Positions 31,828-40,478 are shown, numbered from the stretch's first letter. The stretch is DNA of 50,889 nucleotides from Planococcus glaciei (GCF_900099655.1 NZ_FNDC01000019.1:1-50889), one strand, 5' to 3'. Notes: generated by a model not told the origin, from the letters alone. Translations and numbers: made by a program.

Positions 31828-31833
31828 GAGTTG

Positions 31834-31879
31834 AAAAAGCGGTTCCGGAAGCAGATGCTTCCGGAACCGCTTTTTTTTG
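31834..31879. terminator. Convergent terminator between rqcP and argF
   Basis: The perfect arms AAAAAGCGGTTCCGGAAGC and GCTTCCGGAACCGCTTTTT with loop AGAT have A- and T-runs on both sides. It ends transcription from both strands. Confidence 0.95.
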
Positions 31880-31885
31880 TATGGA

Positions 31886-32836
31886 TTAGTTTGCCATAAG
31901 TGCAACGAGCAGCGCTTTTTGTGCGTGCAAACGGTTTTCAGCTTCCTGGAAGACGACGGAATGCGGGCCTTCCAATATGCCGGTAGTCACTTCTTCTTCA
32001 CGGTGTGCCGGCAAGCAGTGCATGAAGATATAATTTTCATTGGCATGTGCGGCAAGCGCTTCGTTGACTTGGAACCCTTTAAAATGCTCCATGCGTTCCA
32101 GCGCTTCTTGTTCCTGCCCCATGCTGGCCCAGACATCGGTGTAAATGACGTCACAGTCTTTTACGGCTTCCACTGGATCTATCGTTACGTGAACCTTGGC
32201 GCCGGTTCCTTGGGCGATTTCCTGGGCCAGTGCCACCATTTCCGGTTTTGGCGCATACTTCGCCGGAGCGGCGATGGAAATATCCATGCCCACTTTGGCA
32301 GCGCCGATCATCAATGAGTTCGCCATATTGTTGCCGTCTCCGATATAAGCCATTTTTTTGCCGGCAGCTGTGCCGAAATGTTCCTGGATGGTCAGCAGAT
32401 CAGCAAGTACCTGGCAAGGGTGAAAGTCATCCGTCAGGCCGTTGATGACGGGCACCGAACTATGCTCGGCCAATTCCGTGACGGTGTCCTGGTGATACGT
32501 GCGGATCATGATGCCGTCCAAATAGCCGGACAGCACTTTTGCCGTGTCGGCGATGGTTTCGCCGCGTCCCATCTGGATATCGCGGGTGCTGAGGTGCATG
32601 GCGTGCCCGCCGAGCTGCAGCATGCCTGCTTCAAATGAAACGCGCGTGCGGGTCGATGATTTTTCGAAAATCATGCCGAGCACTTTGCCTTCCAATAAAG
32701 GCAAGTATTTGTTTTCCGGTTTTTTTAAGTCGGCTGCCAGCGACAGCAAATCCAGAATTTCAGAGGAGCTGTAATCTTTTAGCGATAACAGGTGATTTTG
32801 AACAAGTTGCGGTGCGAGCGGCAATGCAATGGTCAT
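31886..32836 (-). CDS. argF: Ornithine carbamoyltransferase
   Basis: The 316-residue enzyme makes citrulline from ornithine and carbamoyl phosphate. The carbamoyl-phosphate motif STRTR is at 61-65, followed by DIQMGRGETIADT, and the ornithine-binding HCLPAHR with its catalytic cysteine starts at 273. The ATG shares four bases (ATGA) with the end of carB, so it is translated with it. It is the last gene of carA-carB-argF and closes against a convergent terminator. The direction suits biosynthesis rather than the arginine deiminase pathway, as no arcA or arcC is nearby. Confidence 0.95.
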   Translation of the reverse strand: MTIALPLAPQLVQNHLLSLKDYSSSEILDLLSLAADLKKPENKYLPLLEGKVLGMIFEKSSTRTRVSFEAGMLQLGGHAMHLSTRDIQMGRGETIADTAKVLSGYLDGIMIRTYHQDTVTELAEHSSVPVINGLTDDFHPCQVLADLLTIQEHFGTAAGKKMAYIGDGNNMANSLMIGAAKVGMDISIAAPAKYAPKPEMVALAQEIAQGTGAKVHVTIDPVEAVKDCDVIYTDVWASMGQEQEALERMEHFKGFQVNEALAAHANENYIFMHCLPAHREEEVTTGILEGPHSVVFQEAENRLHAQKALLVALMAN

Positions 32837-35800
32837 TTAACAAGCACTCCTTTCGTTGATCCGTGAATGGCCTTGACGTGTTCTTGAAAAGCCATAACCG
32901 TTTCTTTGCGCGTCCACACATGCAGCCGGTGAATAGCAGCTTGTGCGGCTTGGTTGGCGCCCGGGTCCGGCGTCAGGTCGATATAAGCTTTTTTGTCAGC
33001 AGTTTTCAGCCATTGTTCAAAAGGCAGGCTCGCTTCCGTGCAGAAGCTGAAACCATGCTGCTTCCAGAACTGCGGGTCGATTTGCGCCAAGGAAGCTTCG
33101 GTGATGAAGACCGTGCCGCCGCCTTGAAGGGCGGCCAATTGCTGGGAAGCGCCGTCCAGCGCTTTTTGCATGGCAACGGCCGAATCCGGGCTTTGGCCGA
33201 TGACTTCGCCGGTCGACATCATTTCAGGAGACAGCACCGGCGACAATCCAGGAAGCTTAATATGGGAAAACACGGGTGCTTTCACGGTATACTGCGGCTG
33301 CCCGTTGTATTGTTCTTCAATGCCGAGTTCGTTGAACGGGGTACCGAGCATCAACGCGGTTGCCAACTGGACAAGCGGAACGTCTGTTGCTTTTGAGCTG
33401 ATCGGCACGGTGCGGGAAGCCCGTGGATTGATTTCCATGACGTACAGCTGGTCGCCTTCATAGACAAACTGGATGTTGAACAAGCCGGTATACTTCATGC
33501 TGCGGGCAATATGCTCGGCGGTGGCCGTGAGTTTTTCCATCGCTTGTGCAGTCAGTGAAACAGGAGGCGTGATGGAAATGCTGTCGCCTGAATGGACGCC
33601 TGTGCCTTCAATATGCTCAAACACAGCAGACACCCAGACATGTTCGCCGTCCGTTAAAATATCCGCTTCTACTTCTTTGCCGGTGATGAAATGGTCCACG
33701 AGAACCGGGAATTCCATCGCGGTATGCGTGAGCCATTGTGTAAGCTCCGCTTCATTGTGCAGGACGATCATGCCTTTGCCGCCGATGACGTAGGAAGGGC
33801 GAAGGAGCACCGGGTAGCCAAGCTTTGCGGCATAATCCGGAACTTCCGCTGCCTTGTTTGCTGTAAAGCTTGGGATGACCGGAAGCCCGGCCGACTCCAG
33901 GAACGAATAAAAGCGGTCGCGGTCTTCCATCTGATCGAGCAAATCGGCGCTCGATCCAAGCACAGTGATGCCGGCTTCTTCCAATTGAGCCGCCACATTC
34001 AGCGAAGTCTGGCCGCCGAATTGGACGATGACTTGCGTGATGCCTTCAAAATCCAGCACGTTTAAAATGTCTTCCGCCGTCAACGGTTCAAAATACAAGG
34101 CATCGGCAATCTCGTAATCGGTGCTGACCGTTTCGGGATTGTTGTTGATCATCACAGCTTCATAGCCCAGCTTTTGCAATGCCAGCACGCTGTGGACGCA
34201 GCAATAATCAAATTCAATGCCTTGGCCGATGCGGATCGGGCCGGAGCCGATGACCGCCACTTTTTTGGCGTTCAGTGCACGCGCATCAGAGGAACCTTTC
34301 CAAGTGGAGTACAAATAATTCGTTTGGGAACGGAATTCCGCCGCGCACGTGTCGATCACGCGGTAAGCGGGAAGCAAACTCCAGCTTTTCCGTTGTCCCC
34401 AGACTTCCGAAACCGGAATGGACCAAAGCTTGGCGAGCTGCTGGTCGCTGAAGCCCAAAGTTTTTGCCTGAAGCAGGCGGGCATGCGTCATGCTGTTCCA
34501 GGTTTCTGACTGCAGCTTGCGCCATTCCTCCACAATGCGGTTCAGAACAAATAAGAAATAAGGGGAGATGGCCGTCATCTCATGCAGCTGTTCCGTGCTT
34601 TTGCCCCGAATCATCAATTCGAATAACACAAAGAGCCTGCGGTCATCTGCTTCGATGGCCAATTTCTCCAATTCGGCATCCGCCATATCGGAAAGAGCCG
34701 GCAACCGGAAGCCGTCCAGCGGAATATCCAAAGAACGGATGGCTTTTTGGAAAGCGGCTTCCATGCTGCGTTCAATCGCCATCACTTCGCCCGTCGCTTT
34801 CATTTGCGTGCCGAGTTTGCGGTTGGCTGTCTGGAATTGATCAAATGGCCAGCGCGGAATTTTTACCACGACATAGTCAAGCGCCGGTTCGAAACTTGCG
34901 AAGGTGGTGCCAGTCACTGGGTTTTTCAATTCGTCGAGCGTGTAGCCGATAGCCAGCTTGGCTGCAATTTTAGCAATCGGATAGCCGGTCGCTTTCGATG
35001 CAAGTGCGGACGAACGGCTGACGCGCGGATTCACTTCGATTAAATAATAAGCGGAGGTTTCCGGGTGGAGCGCAAACTGTACGTTGCAGGCGCCGATAAT
35101 CCCTAACGCTTCGATAATGTTGATGGAAGCAGTGCGCAGCATATGGTATTCCCGGTCAGTCATCGTTTGGCTCGGCGCGACGACAATCGAGTCGCCGGTG
35201 TGGACGCCGACAGGGTCCATGTTTTCCATGTTGCAGACAGTGATGCACGTGCCGTTCGCGTCACGCATCACTTCGTATTCAATTTCCTTGTAGCCGGCAA
35301 TGCTTTTCTCAACCAGGCATTGATGGATGGGGCTGGCACTGAGCCCTTGGGTCACAAGCGTTAAATACGTTTGCTCGTCCTGGGCGATGCCGCCGCCAAA
35401 GCCGCCAAGAGTATAAGCGGGGCGGACGATCAGCGGATAGCCGGCCTGCGCGGCAAAAGCCAAAGCGCTGTCCGTTGAATAAACGATGTCGCTGTCGGGC
35501 ACCGGTTCATGGAGCACGTTCATCAGCGAGCGGAATTGCTCCCGGTCTTCGGCTTGTTTGATCGATTTGATATTGGTGCCAAGAAGCGAAACGCCGTATG
35601 TTGATAACACGCCTGAATCGGAAAGAGCCATCGCCAAATTCAAACCGGTCTGGCCGCCGACTGTCGCCAGCAAACCGTCCGGGCGTTCTTTTTCAATGAT
35701 GGCTGCTACGCTGTCCACCGTAAGCGGTTCGAAATAAACTTTGTCCGAAACCGTCTTGTCTGTCATGATGGTCGCCGGGTTGTTGTTGACCAGAATGACT

Positions 35801-35928
35801 TCGATGCCTTCTTCTTTTAAAGCGAGGCAAGCTTGCGTGCCGGAATAATCAAATTCAGCTGCCTGGCCGATAACGATGGCGCCCGAGCCGATCACCAGCA
35901 CTTTTTTTACGTCCTGATTTTTAGGCAT
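32833..35928 (-). CDS. carB: Carbamoyl-phosphate synthase large subunit, arginine-specific
   Basis: The 1031-residue protein holds two ATP-grasp halves, starting VLVIGSGAIVIGQAAEFDYS and, near 560, VAVIGSGPIRIGQGIEFDYC. It makes carbamoyl phosphate from bicarbonate, glutamine ammonia and two ATP. It is about 40 residues shorter at the C-terminus than pyrimidine enzymes of about 1070, the same length as the arginine-specific B. subtilis CarB, so the allosteric MGS-like domain is reduced. Its start overlaps carA by eight bases. Confidence 0.95.
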   Translation of the reverse strand: MPKNQDVKKVLVIGSGAIVIGQAAEFDYSGTQACLALKEEGIEVILVNNNPATIMTDKTVSDKVYFEPLTVDSVAAIIEKERPDGLLATVGGQTGLNLAMALSDSGVLSTYGVSLLGTNIKSIKQAEDREQFRSLMNVLHEPVPDSDIVYSTDSALAFAAQAGYPLIVRPAYTLGGFGGGIAQDEQTYLTLVTQGLSASPIHQCLVEKSIAGYKEIEYEVMRDANGTCITVCNMENMDPVGVHTGDSIVVAPSQTMTDREYHMLRTASINIIEALGIIGACNVQFALHPETSAYYLIEVNPRVSRSSALASKATGYPIAKIAAKLAIGYTLDELKNPVTGTTFASFEPALDYVVVKIPRWPFDQFQTANRKLGTQMKATGEVMAIERSMEAAFQKAIRSLDIPLDGFRLPALSDMADAELEKLAIEADDRRLFVLFELMIRGKSTEQLHEMTAISPYFLFVLNRIVEEWRKLQSETWNSMTHARLLQAKTLGFSDQQLAKLWSIPVSEVWGQRKSWSLLPAYRVIDTCAAEFRSQTNYLYSTWKGSSDARALNAKKVAVIGSGPIRIGQGIEFDYCCVHSVLALQKLGYEAVMINNNPETVSTDYEIADALYFEPLTAEDILNVLDFEGITQVIVQFGGQTSLNVAAQLEEAGITVLGSSADLLDQMEDRDRFYSFLESAGLPVIPSFTANKAAEVPDYAAKLGYPVLLRPSYVIGGKGMIVLHNEAELTQWLTHTAMEFPVLVDHFITGKEVEADILTDGEHVWVSAVFEHIEGTGVHSGDSISITPPVSLTAQAMEKLTATAEHIARSMKYTGLFNIQFVYEGDQLYVMEINPRASRTVPISSKATDVPLVQLATALMLGTPFNELGIEEQYNGQPQYTVKAPVFSHIKLPGLSPVLSPEMMSTGEVIGQSPDSAVAMQKALDGASQQLAALQGGGTVFITEASLAQIDPQFWKQHGFSFCTEASLPFEQWLKTADKKAYIDLTPDPGANQAAQAAIHRLHVWTRKETVMAFQEHVKAIHGSTKGVLVK

Positions 35929-36991
35929 GGATTGTCACCTTCTTTTTCTGTTGTATCGTGGAAAGGAATTGATCAAATAATTGAAGGTGCTCCGCCGGTC
36001 CGGGAGCTGCTTCGGGATGGAACTGCACTGTCAGCACCGGAAGTTCCGGATGTTTGAGCCCTTCAATGCTGCCGTCATTGACGTTTTGATAGAGAACCGA
36101 CAGGGGCGTTTCTTCGATGCTGGCATCTTCTACAACGTAGCTGTGGTTTTGAGAACTCATCGAGACGCGTTTTGTTTCTACATTGATGACGGGGTGATTG
36201 GCTCCCCGGTGGCCGTAAGCCAGCTTAGTCGTCTTGGCGCCAAAAGCGGACGCCAGCACTTGGTGCCCCAGGCAAATGCCGAATGTCGGGTAGCGTTCTG
36301 CCCAATCACGATATGTAGGAAACAGAGGTGTGAGGGCTGCCGGGTCGCCCGGTCCGTTTGAAAACAGCAGGCCATCCAGTTGAAGCGCATCCAGTTTTGC
36401 TGTCGGCAAGGTATGGGGGATGATGCTTACTTTGCAGTTCCGCTTCAGCAGTTCATCCAAAATTGAGGATTTATACTGAAGGTCAATCAAGCCGATATGG
36501 ATGTCTCCATTGCCGATCACTCGGATGTCTTCTTCCGGCATGCTGTTTGAAAAGAAATCGGTTTTCAGCGGTTTCCAGAAAGCCGGAACGGAAAAGCCAG
36601 GGCCCATATAAGCAGGCATCGTGCCGAATTCGCGGACGGTTTGGATAACAGACCGCGTATCTACACCACTAATAATCGGTATCTGCGCATTTTCCGCAAA
36701 CTCACTTAAAGTCATGGCGCCTTTTTCAACCGGTCCATCGTATAATTCCGCGACCACAACACCGGCAGCCTGGATTTTTCCCGATTGGACATGGTCAGCT
36801 TGAATGCCGTATTGGCCGATCAATGGATACGAAAAAACAATGATTTGTCCTTGATAAGAAGGGTCGGTTAATACTTCTTCATAGCCGGTCATGCCGGTGT
36901 AAAAGACGATTTCCCCTTGAATGCCGCTTGTTTTGCCATGCCACTTCCCTTTAAATGATTCGCCGTTTGAAAGCGAGAGCAACCCTGCCAT
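35921..36991 (-). CDS. carA: Carbamoyl-phosphate synthase small subunit (glutaminase)
   Basis: The 356-residue glutamine amidotransferase supplies ammonia to CarB. The N-terminal CarA domain is followed by a class I glutaminase with nucleophile C240 in FGICLGHQ and the H325/E327 pair in QFHPEAAPGP. The frame extends to an ATG at 37018, but GGAG at 37004-37001, nine bases before the ATG at 36991, fixes the start at MAGLLSLSNG. It is the first gene of the operon, and its promoter region carries ArgR-type boxes. Confidence 0.93.
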   Translation of the reverse strand: MAGLLSLSNGESFKGKWHGKTSGIQGEIVFYTGMTGYEEVLTDPSYQGQIIVFSYPLIGQYGIQADHVQSGKIQAAGVVVAELYDGPVEKGAMTLSEFAENAQIPIISGVDTRSVIQTVREFGTMPAYMGPGFSVPAFWKPLKTDFFSNSMPEEDIRVIGNGDIHIGLIDLQYKSSILDELLKRNCKVSIIPHTLPTAKLDALQLDGLLFSNGPGDPAALTPLFPTYRDWAERYPTFGICLGHQVLASAFGAKTTKLAYGHRGANHPVINVETKRVSMSSQNHSYVVEDASIEETPLSVLYQNVNDGSIEGLKHPELPVLTVQFHPEAAPGPAEHLQLFDQFLSTIQQKKKVTIHA

Positions 36992-37024
36992 ATGTTCACA
37001 CTCCATTCTTTTATTCATTAATGA

Positions 37025-37038
37025 TGTATATTTATTAA
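37025..37038. promoter_or_regulatory. Possible ARG box in the carA leader
   Basis: TGTATATTTATTAA matches the ARG consensus with two mismatches and lies in the leader about 35 bases before carA, where AhrC-type distal operators occur. Confidence 0.5.
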
Positions 37039-37101
37039 TTAGCTTAGACGAAGAAATTGAAATATCTCTTTGTTTTACTGAATATAAAGATAGTAACTCA
37101 T

Positions 37102-37129
37102 ATTATAAACTGCATAAAAATTAAGTCAA
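37102..37129 (-). promoter_or_regulatory. car operon promoter
   Basis: On the minus strand TTGACT (37129-37124) and TATAAT (37107-37102) are 16 bases apart, about 110 bases before the carA ATG. An ARG box fills the spacer. Confidence 0.8.
37111..37124. promoter_or_regulatory. ARG box in the car promoter spacer
   Basis: TGCATAAAAATTAA matches the ArgR/AhrC half-operator TGAATWWWWATTCA at all but two positions and lies between the -35 and -10 boxes, so binding would block RNA polymerase. Confidence 0.7.
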
Positions 37130-37130
37130 T

Positions 37131-37144
37131 AGAATTTTTATTAA
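37131..37144. promoter_or_regulatory. Second ARG box, upstream of the -35
   Basis: AGAATTTTTATTAA matches the ARG consensus except at the first and thirteenth bases. Its centre is 20 bases from the box in the promoter spacer, the paired arrangement used by hexameric ArgR. Confidence 0.55.
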
Positions 37145-37290
37145 TTTTAATGAAGGGTGATTTTAAGGAATGTGAAGGGTTTTTGTGAAAGGCAGGGAAA
37201 ATTCGGAAAATCTTCTGTACTTTAGGGTTTTCGAGCCCTGGTGTTATCGTGTATAATGGCTACAAAGTAACCGAAGGGGGGGAACAAGTC

Positions 37291-37701
37291 GTGAATTTGA
37301 AGAATGAGAAAAAAGTGGAAACAGGTGAAGTCACTTCAATTCGCAATGACTATGTCCGCTCGGTTGAACGGCGGGAAGCTCATAAAGTCCGCTTAATGAG
37401 AAGGCTGTCGGTTTTTGCAGTCATCGTGGTCATGGCGAGCATTTGGATTGGCACCACCATTTATGCCCAATCCCAGACCATTTCAGAAAAAGAGCAAGCG
37501 CGCGAACAGGCCTTAGCAGAACTGGAAGCGGTGGAGCAAGAACAAGCCCAACTGAACGAGCAGATTCTGTTGTTGAATGACGATGAATACATCGGAAAAA
37601 TGGCGCGCAAAGAATACTTCTTATCAGAAGATGGGGAGATCATTTTCACCGTTCCTGAAGATAAATCAAAAAGCAAAGAAAAAGAGGATGAAAAAGAGTA
37701 G
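37291..37701 (+). CDS. divIC: Cell-division protein DivIC
   Basis: The 136-residue bitopic membrane protein has a charged cytoplasmic N-terminus (1-37), one membrane span (about 40-58), a coiled-coil (60-95) typical of the DivIC/FtsB family, and the conserved C-terminal MARKEYFLSEDGEIIF. With FtsL and DivIB it licenses septal peptidoglycan synthesis. The frame begins earlier, but AAGGGGGGG at 37274-37282 sets the GTG at 37291. A TATAAT at 37252-37257 may be its promoter. yabP and yabQ, its usual upstream neighbours, are replaced by the arginine operon. Confidence 0.92.
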   Translation: MNLKNEKKVETGEVTSIRNDYVRSVERREAHKVRLMRRLSVFAVIVVMASIWIGTTIYAQSQTISEKEQAREQALAELEAVEQEQAQLNEQILLLNDDEYIGKMARKEYFLSEDGEIIFTVPEDKSKSKEKEDEKE

Positions 37702-37721
37702 TCAGTTGACACTCTTTTTTT
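37691..37721 (+). terminator. Terminator overlapping the divIC end
   Basis: The arms AAAAGAGT and ACTCTTTT surround 11 bases, and a T-run follows. The left arm includes the last divIC codons. Confidence 0.55.
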
Positions 37722-37815
37722 GATGGTTATAATAAAAAGTGGGAAGAGTCCCGTTATAATAAGCATATGGCCCAAATCGGTGTCATCTTAATTTTTAAGG
37801 AGGAGCATTTTTTTT

Positions 37816-38247
37816 ATGTCGATTGAAGTAGGCAGCAAGTTAGAAGGTAAAGTAACAGGTATTACAAATTTTGGAGCATTCGTTCAGCTTCCGACTGGTG
37901 CAACAGGCCTCGTGCATATTAGTGAAGTCGCCGACAATTATGTCAAAGATATCAACGATCATCTAAAAGTAGGCGAAATGGTCGAAGTCAAAGTGATGAA
38001 TGTGGAAGCAGACGGCAAAATCGGCCTCTCTATCCGCAAAGCTAAACCTCAGCCAGAAGGCGCTCCACAGCGTCCAGAACGCCCGCAGCGTCCTCGCCCA
38101 AGCAACAACCGTTCATTCGAGCGCGCGCCTAAAGAGAATTTTGAAACAAAAATGGCGAAATTCCTGAAGGAAAGTGAAGAGAACATGACTTCATTGAAAC
38201 GCGCAACAGAATCTAAACGTGGTGGCCGCGGCGCAAGAAGAGGATAA
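37816..38247 (+). CDS. S1 RNA-binding domain protein (YabR)
   Basis: The 143-residue protein has one S1 domain (about 1-75: GSKLEGKVTGITNFGAFVQL and VHISEVADNYV) and a basic Pro/Arg/Gln-rich tail ending RGGRGARRG. It corresponds to B. subtilis YabR, close to the general stress protein GSP13. It probably binds RNA or the ribosome, and its exact role is unknown. AAGGAGGAG precedes the ATG at 37816. It follows divIC as in B. subtilis, where spoIIE comes next; that gene is missing here. Confidence 0.9.
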   Translation: MSIEVGSKLEGKVTGITNFGAFVQLPTGATGLVHISEVADNYVKDINDHLKVGEMVEVKVMNVEADGKIGLSIRKAKPQPEGAPQRPERPQRPRPSNNRSFERAPKENFETKMAKFLKESEENMTSLKRATESKRGGRGARRG

Positions 38248-38312
38248 CTTGCTAGCTGTTTTAATAGCATAAGGAAATGCTTCAACGCAGCTCAACAATT
38301 TAAAGTAGAACG

Positions 38313-38341
38313 CTTCTCAATCCGGGGAGCGTTTTTTTTAT
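38313..38341 (+). terminator. Terminator after the yabR gene
   Basis: The arms AACGCTTCTC and GGGAGCGTT are followed by seven T. Confidence 0.7.
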
Positions 38342-38357
38342 CACCAAAGTCAGGAGT

Positions 38358-38846
38358 GTGAAAGCCATCAGGAAAGAACAAGTTCTAGAAGCGTATCAAG
38401 AATATGAAATCTACCTGGCTTCCTTAAATACGGCCTTAAAAAACGAAGTGGATGCGCACACGCCGATTGTCTCAGGCAAATGGTCGCTTGCTGAAATGAT
38501 TCTGCACTTGGCGGAATGGGACCGGTTTATCCGGGAAGAGCGCCTGCCGCTGCTGAAAGTCGGAGCGGAAGTCGCGCCTTTTCCGGATGTCGACGCTTTT
38601 AACACAGCTGCGGCAGCGCCGGCCAAGCAAATGGCGTTTTCGGAAGTATTGGCTCGTGCCCAAAAGGAACGGGCGCTCCTGGCGAAGGACATCGAAGAAT
38701 TCGATGAAGTCCAGTGGAATGCAGCTTTTAAAGTTGGCAGCCGTGAAACGACGGTGTCTTCTTACGTAGCAGGATTCTTGCGGCATGATGCCCATCACCG
38801 CGGCCAAATTGATGAATTTTTGCATAAAAAAAGCAGCATCCTTTGA
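38358..38846 (+). CDS. DinB-like superfamily protein
   Basis: The 162-residue four-helix-bundle protein belongs to the DinB/DUF664 type, which bind a metal through three histidines: H50 in MILHLAEWDRFI, and H143 and H147 in RHDAHHRGQI. Relatives include bacillithiol-transferase (BstA/YfiT-like) proteins and damage-inducible proteins of unknown reaction, so only the fold is claimed. The GTG start is awkward: AGGAG at 38352-38356 ends one base before it, and the next standard start codon is far inside. The last six codons form the left arm of the following terminator. It is not part of this locus in B. subtilis. Confidence 0.8.
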   Translation: MKAIRKEQVLEAYQEYEIYLASLNTALKNEVDAHTPIVSGKWSLAEMILHLAEWDRFIREERLPLLKVGAEVAPFPDVDAFNTAAAAPAKQMAFSEVLARAQKERALLAKDIEEFDEVQWNAAFKVGSRETTVSSYVAGFLRHDAHHRGQIDEFLHKKSSIL

Positions 38847-38861
38847 AAGGATGCTGCTTTT
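38829..38861. terminator. Bidirectional terminator overlapping the DinB-like gene end
   Basis: A 16-bp inverted repeat (AAAAGCAGCATCCTTT and its complement) ends both the DinB-like gene, whose stop codon sits in the loop, and the minus-strand tRNA gene 14 bases away. Confidence 0.88.
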
Positions 38862-38874
38862 CATCAATCTATAA

Positions 38875-38948
38875 TGGCGGCAGAGGGGATCGAACCCCCG
38901 ACCTTACGGGTATGAACCGTACGCTCTAGCCAGCTGAGCTACGCCGCC
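38875..38948 (-). tRNA. tRNA-Met (CAU), elongator type
   Basis: On the minus strand the cloverleaf is complete: acceptor GGCGGCG / TGCCGCC, D arm GTAGCTCAGCTGGCTAGAG, anticodon stem TACGG / CCGTA around loop TTCATAC, and T arm GGGGGTTCGATCCCC. The anticodon is CAT. The lack of the three G-C pairs of initiator tRNA in the anticodon stem and the closeness to B. subtilis trnSL-Met make it an elongator. CCA is not encoded. It is transcribed from 38970-38998. Confidence 0.95.
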
Positions 38949-38957
38949 TTGTTTAAA

Positions 38958-38990
38958 CGAACATTTAATATCATACTATCGAACATTTAA
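38958..38990. repeat. 11-bp direct repeat across the tRNA-Met promoter
   Basis: CGAACATTTAA occurs at 38958-38968 and 38980-38990, 22 bases apart. One copy lies in the promoter spacer and the other between the -10 box and the tRNA. Confidence 0.6.
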
Positions 38991-38998
38991 AGTGTCAA
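38970..38998 (-). promoter_or_regulatory. Promoter of the tRNA-Met gene
   Basis: On the minus strand a perfect TTGACA (38998-38993) and TATGAT (38975-38970) are 17 bases apart, 22 bases before the tRNA. Confidence 0.88.
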
Positions 38999-39005
38999 TT
39001 GCAAT

Positions 39006-39035
39006 TTGAAAAGTTTTTTTGAGAAAGCTTATAAT
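39006..39035 (+). promoter_or_regulatory. tilS promoter, divergent from tRNA-Met
   Basis: TTGAAA (39006-39011) and TATAAT (39030-39035) have an 18-base spacer. Its -35 is only seven bases from the -35 of the tRNA promoter. Confidence 0.65.
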
Positions 39036-39065
39036 TAAAGAAAGAACAGCAAACGAGGTGTCCGC

Positions 39066-40478
39066 ATGAAGAAGTTCCACAAGAAAATGATGGAGTATAT
39101 AAAAAAGCATCGTTTGCTTGTGCCGGGAGACAAGGTGCTCGTCGGCTGTTCCGGCGGCATCGATTCACTGGTGATGCTGCATTTTTTAAAATCGAATGAA
39201 CGCCTTCTCGACATTTCCGTCTATGCGGTCCATGTCAACCACATGCTGCGGGGCGAAGAATCGCTGCACGACCGCTTGTTTACCGAAGCGTTTTGCCAGA
39301 CCATGCATATCCCATGCTTTAGCCGGGATATTCCGATTCCGGACATTCTGGAAAGGGACGGCGGCAATAAGCAGCAGGTTTGCCGGGAACAGCGCTATGC
39401 CTATTTCAAGGAAGTCATGGAAGAAACGAGTGCAGTGAAACTGGCGACAGCGCATCATGCAGATGATCAGCTTGAGACCATTTTAATGTCAGGCTTAAGA
39501 GGCACGCTGCAATATGGAAGTTTTGGCATTCCGCAGCGCCGCCCTTTTGGAGGAGGAGAGCTGATCCGGCCGATGCTTGCAGTTAACCGGGACGAAATTG
39601 AGCATTACGCAAAAGCACATGCCCTTGTACACCGGGAAGACCCGAGCAATGCAGAAGAGCTCTATACAAGAAATCGGCTGCGCCATACCGTGGTGCCGCT
39701 GCTGAAAAAAGAAAACCGGATGGTGTCGGAACAATTTGCCGAATTGGCGGGCATGATGCAGCAAGATCAGCAGTTTTTAATGGAGCTGGCTGAAGAAAAG
39801 CTGCACTGGATGATCCGCTATGAGGACAATGGCCTCGGGCTCTCGGCTGAAAGTTTTAGCAAAGAAGCACTTGCTTTACAAAAAAGAATGGTTCTACTAC
39901 TATTAAACTATCTATATAATGAACAGCAAGTCGTAATCACAAGGCAGTTGGCCGAACAAGTGCAGGAAGTGATGCAAGGTTCAGCCGGTACTGTTTTTTT
40001 ACATTTGCCGCAAAATTGTATGATGGTTCGCCAATACGATTCGGTTTTTTTCAGCCGCCATCCGATTGGAGAAGCCGCGGATCAAGAAGTTTCTTCCATT
40101 TCAGCTGAATGGTCGAAGGAATTAAAGGGGTATCGCTACAAGGCAGTTCCACTACCTCTCGCTGAACCCGCGGAAGGCTGCGTGTTCTGGTATTTTTCTT
40201 CAAACGGCGGAATCCGGTTGCTTGCAAGAAGCCGCAAGCCTGGCGACCGCATTCAGCTTTCCGGAATGGAACATTCGAAAAAAGTGGCGCGCTTGATGAT
40301 TGATGAAAAAGTACCTGTCTCTTTGAGAGGTGACTGGCCGGTCATTGCAACTGAAAATGACGACGTATTGTTTGTGCCAGGTTTGCGCCCGTCAAATTTC
40401 TTCAGCCGGGTAAAGCGCGATGAAGATAACTGGGTATTGATAGAACAAAAAGTTAAGATCGCAAAAAGCGGATTATAG
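39066..40478 (+). CDS. tilS: tRNA(Ile)-lysidine synthase
   Basis: The 470-residue ATP-dependent ligase puts lysine on C34 of the CAU-anticodon tRNA-Ile so that it reads AUA. The PP-loop SGGIDS is at 29-34 in [18 protein letters not shown], with the family's [11 protein letters not shown] and HHADDQLET segments following and a C-terminal TilS domain. GAGGTG precedes the ATG. It is next to hpt and ftsH as in most Firmicutes. Its substrate is a CAU-anticodon tRNA, like its divergent neighbour, but tRNA-Met itself is not the substrate. Confidence 0.95.
   Translation: MKKFHKKMMEYIKKHRLLVPGDKVLVGCSGGIDSLVMLHFLKSNERLLDISVYAVHVNHMLRGEESLHDRLFTEAFCQTMHIPCFSRDIPIPDILERDGGNKQQVCREQRYAYFKEVMEETSAVKLATAHHADDQLETILMSGLRGTLQYGSFGIPQRRPFGGGELIRPMLAVNRDEIEHYAKAHALVHREDPSNAEELYTRNRLRHTVVPLLKKENRMVSEQFAELAGMMQQDQQFLMELAEEKLHWMIRYEDNGLGLSAESFSKEALALQKRMVLLLLNYLYNEQQVVITRQLAEQVQEVMQGSAGTVFLHLPQNCMMVRQYDSVFFSRHPIGEAADQEVSSISAEWSKELKGYRYKAVPLPLAEPAEGCVFWYFSSNGGIRLLARSRKPGDRIQLSGMEHSKKVARLMIDEKVPVSLRGDWPVIATENDDVLFVPGLRPSNFFSRVKRDEDNWVLIEQKVKIAKSGL

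Noticed and set aside
36992..37018. Nine-residue N-terminal extension of CarA
   Set aside because: The GGAG ribosome site lies inside these codons and serves the ATG at 36991.
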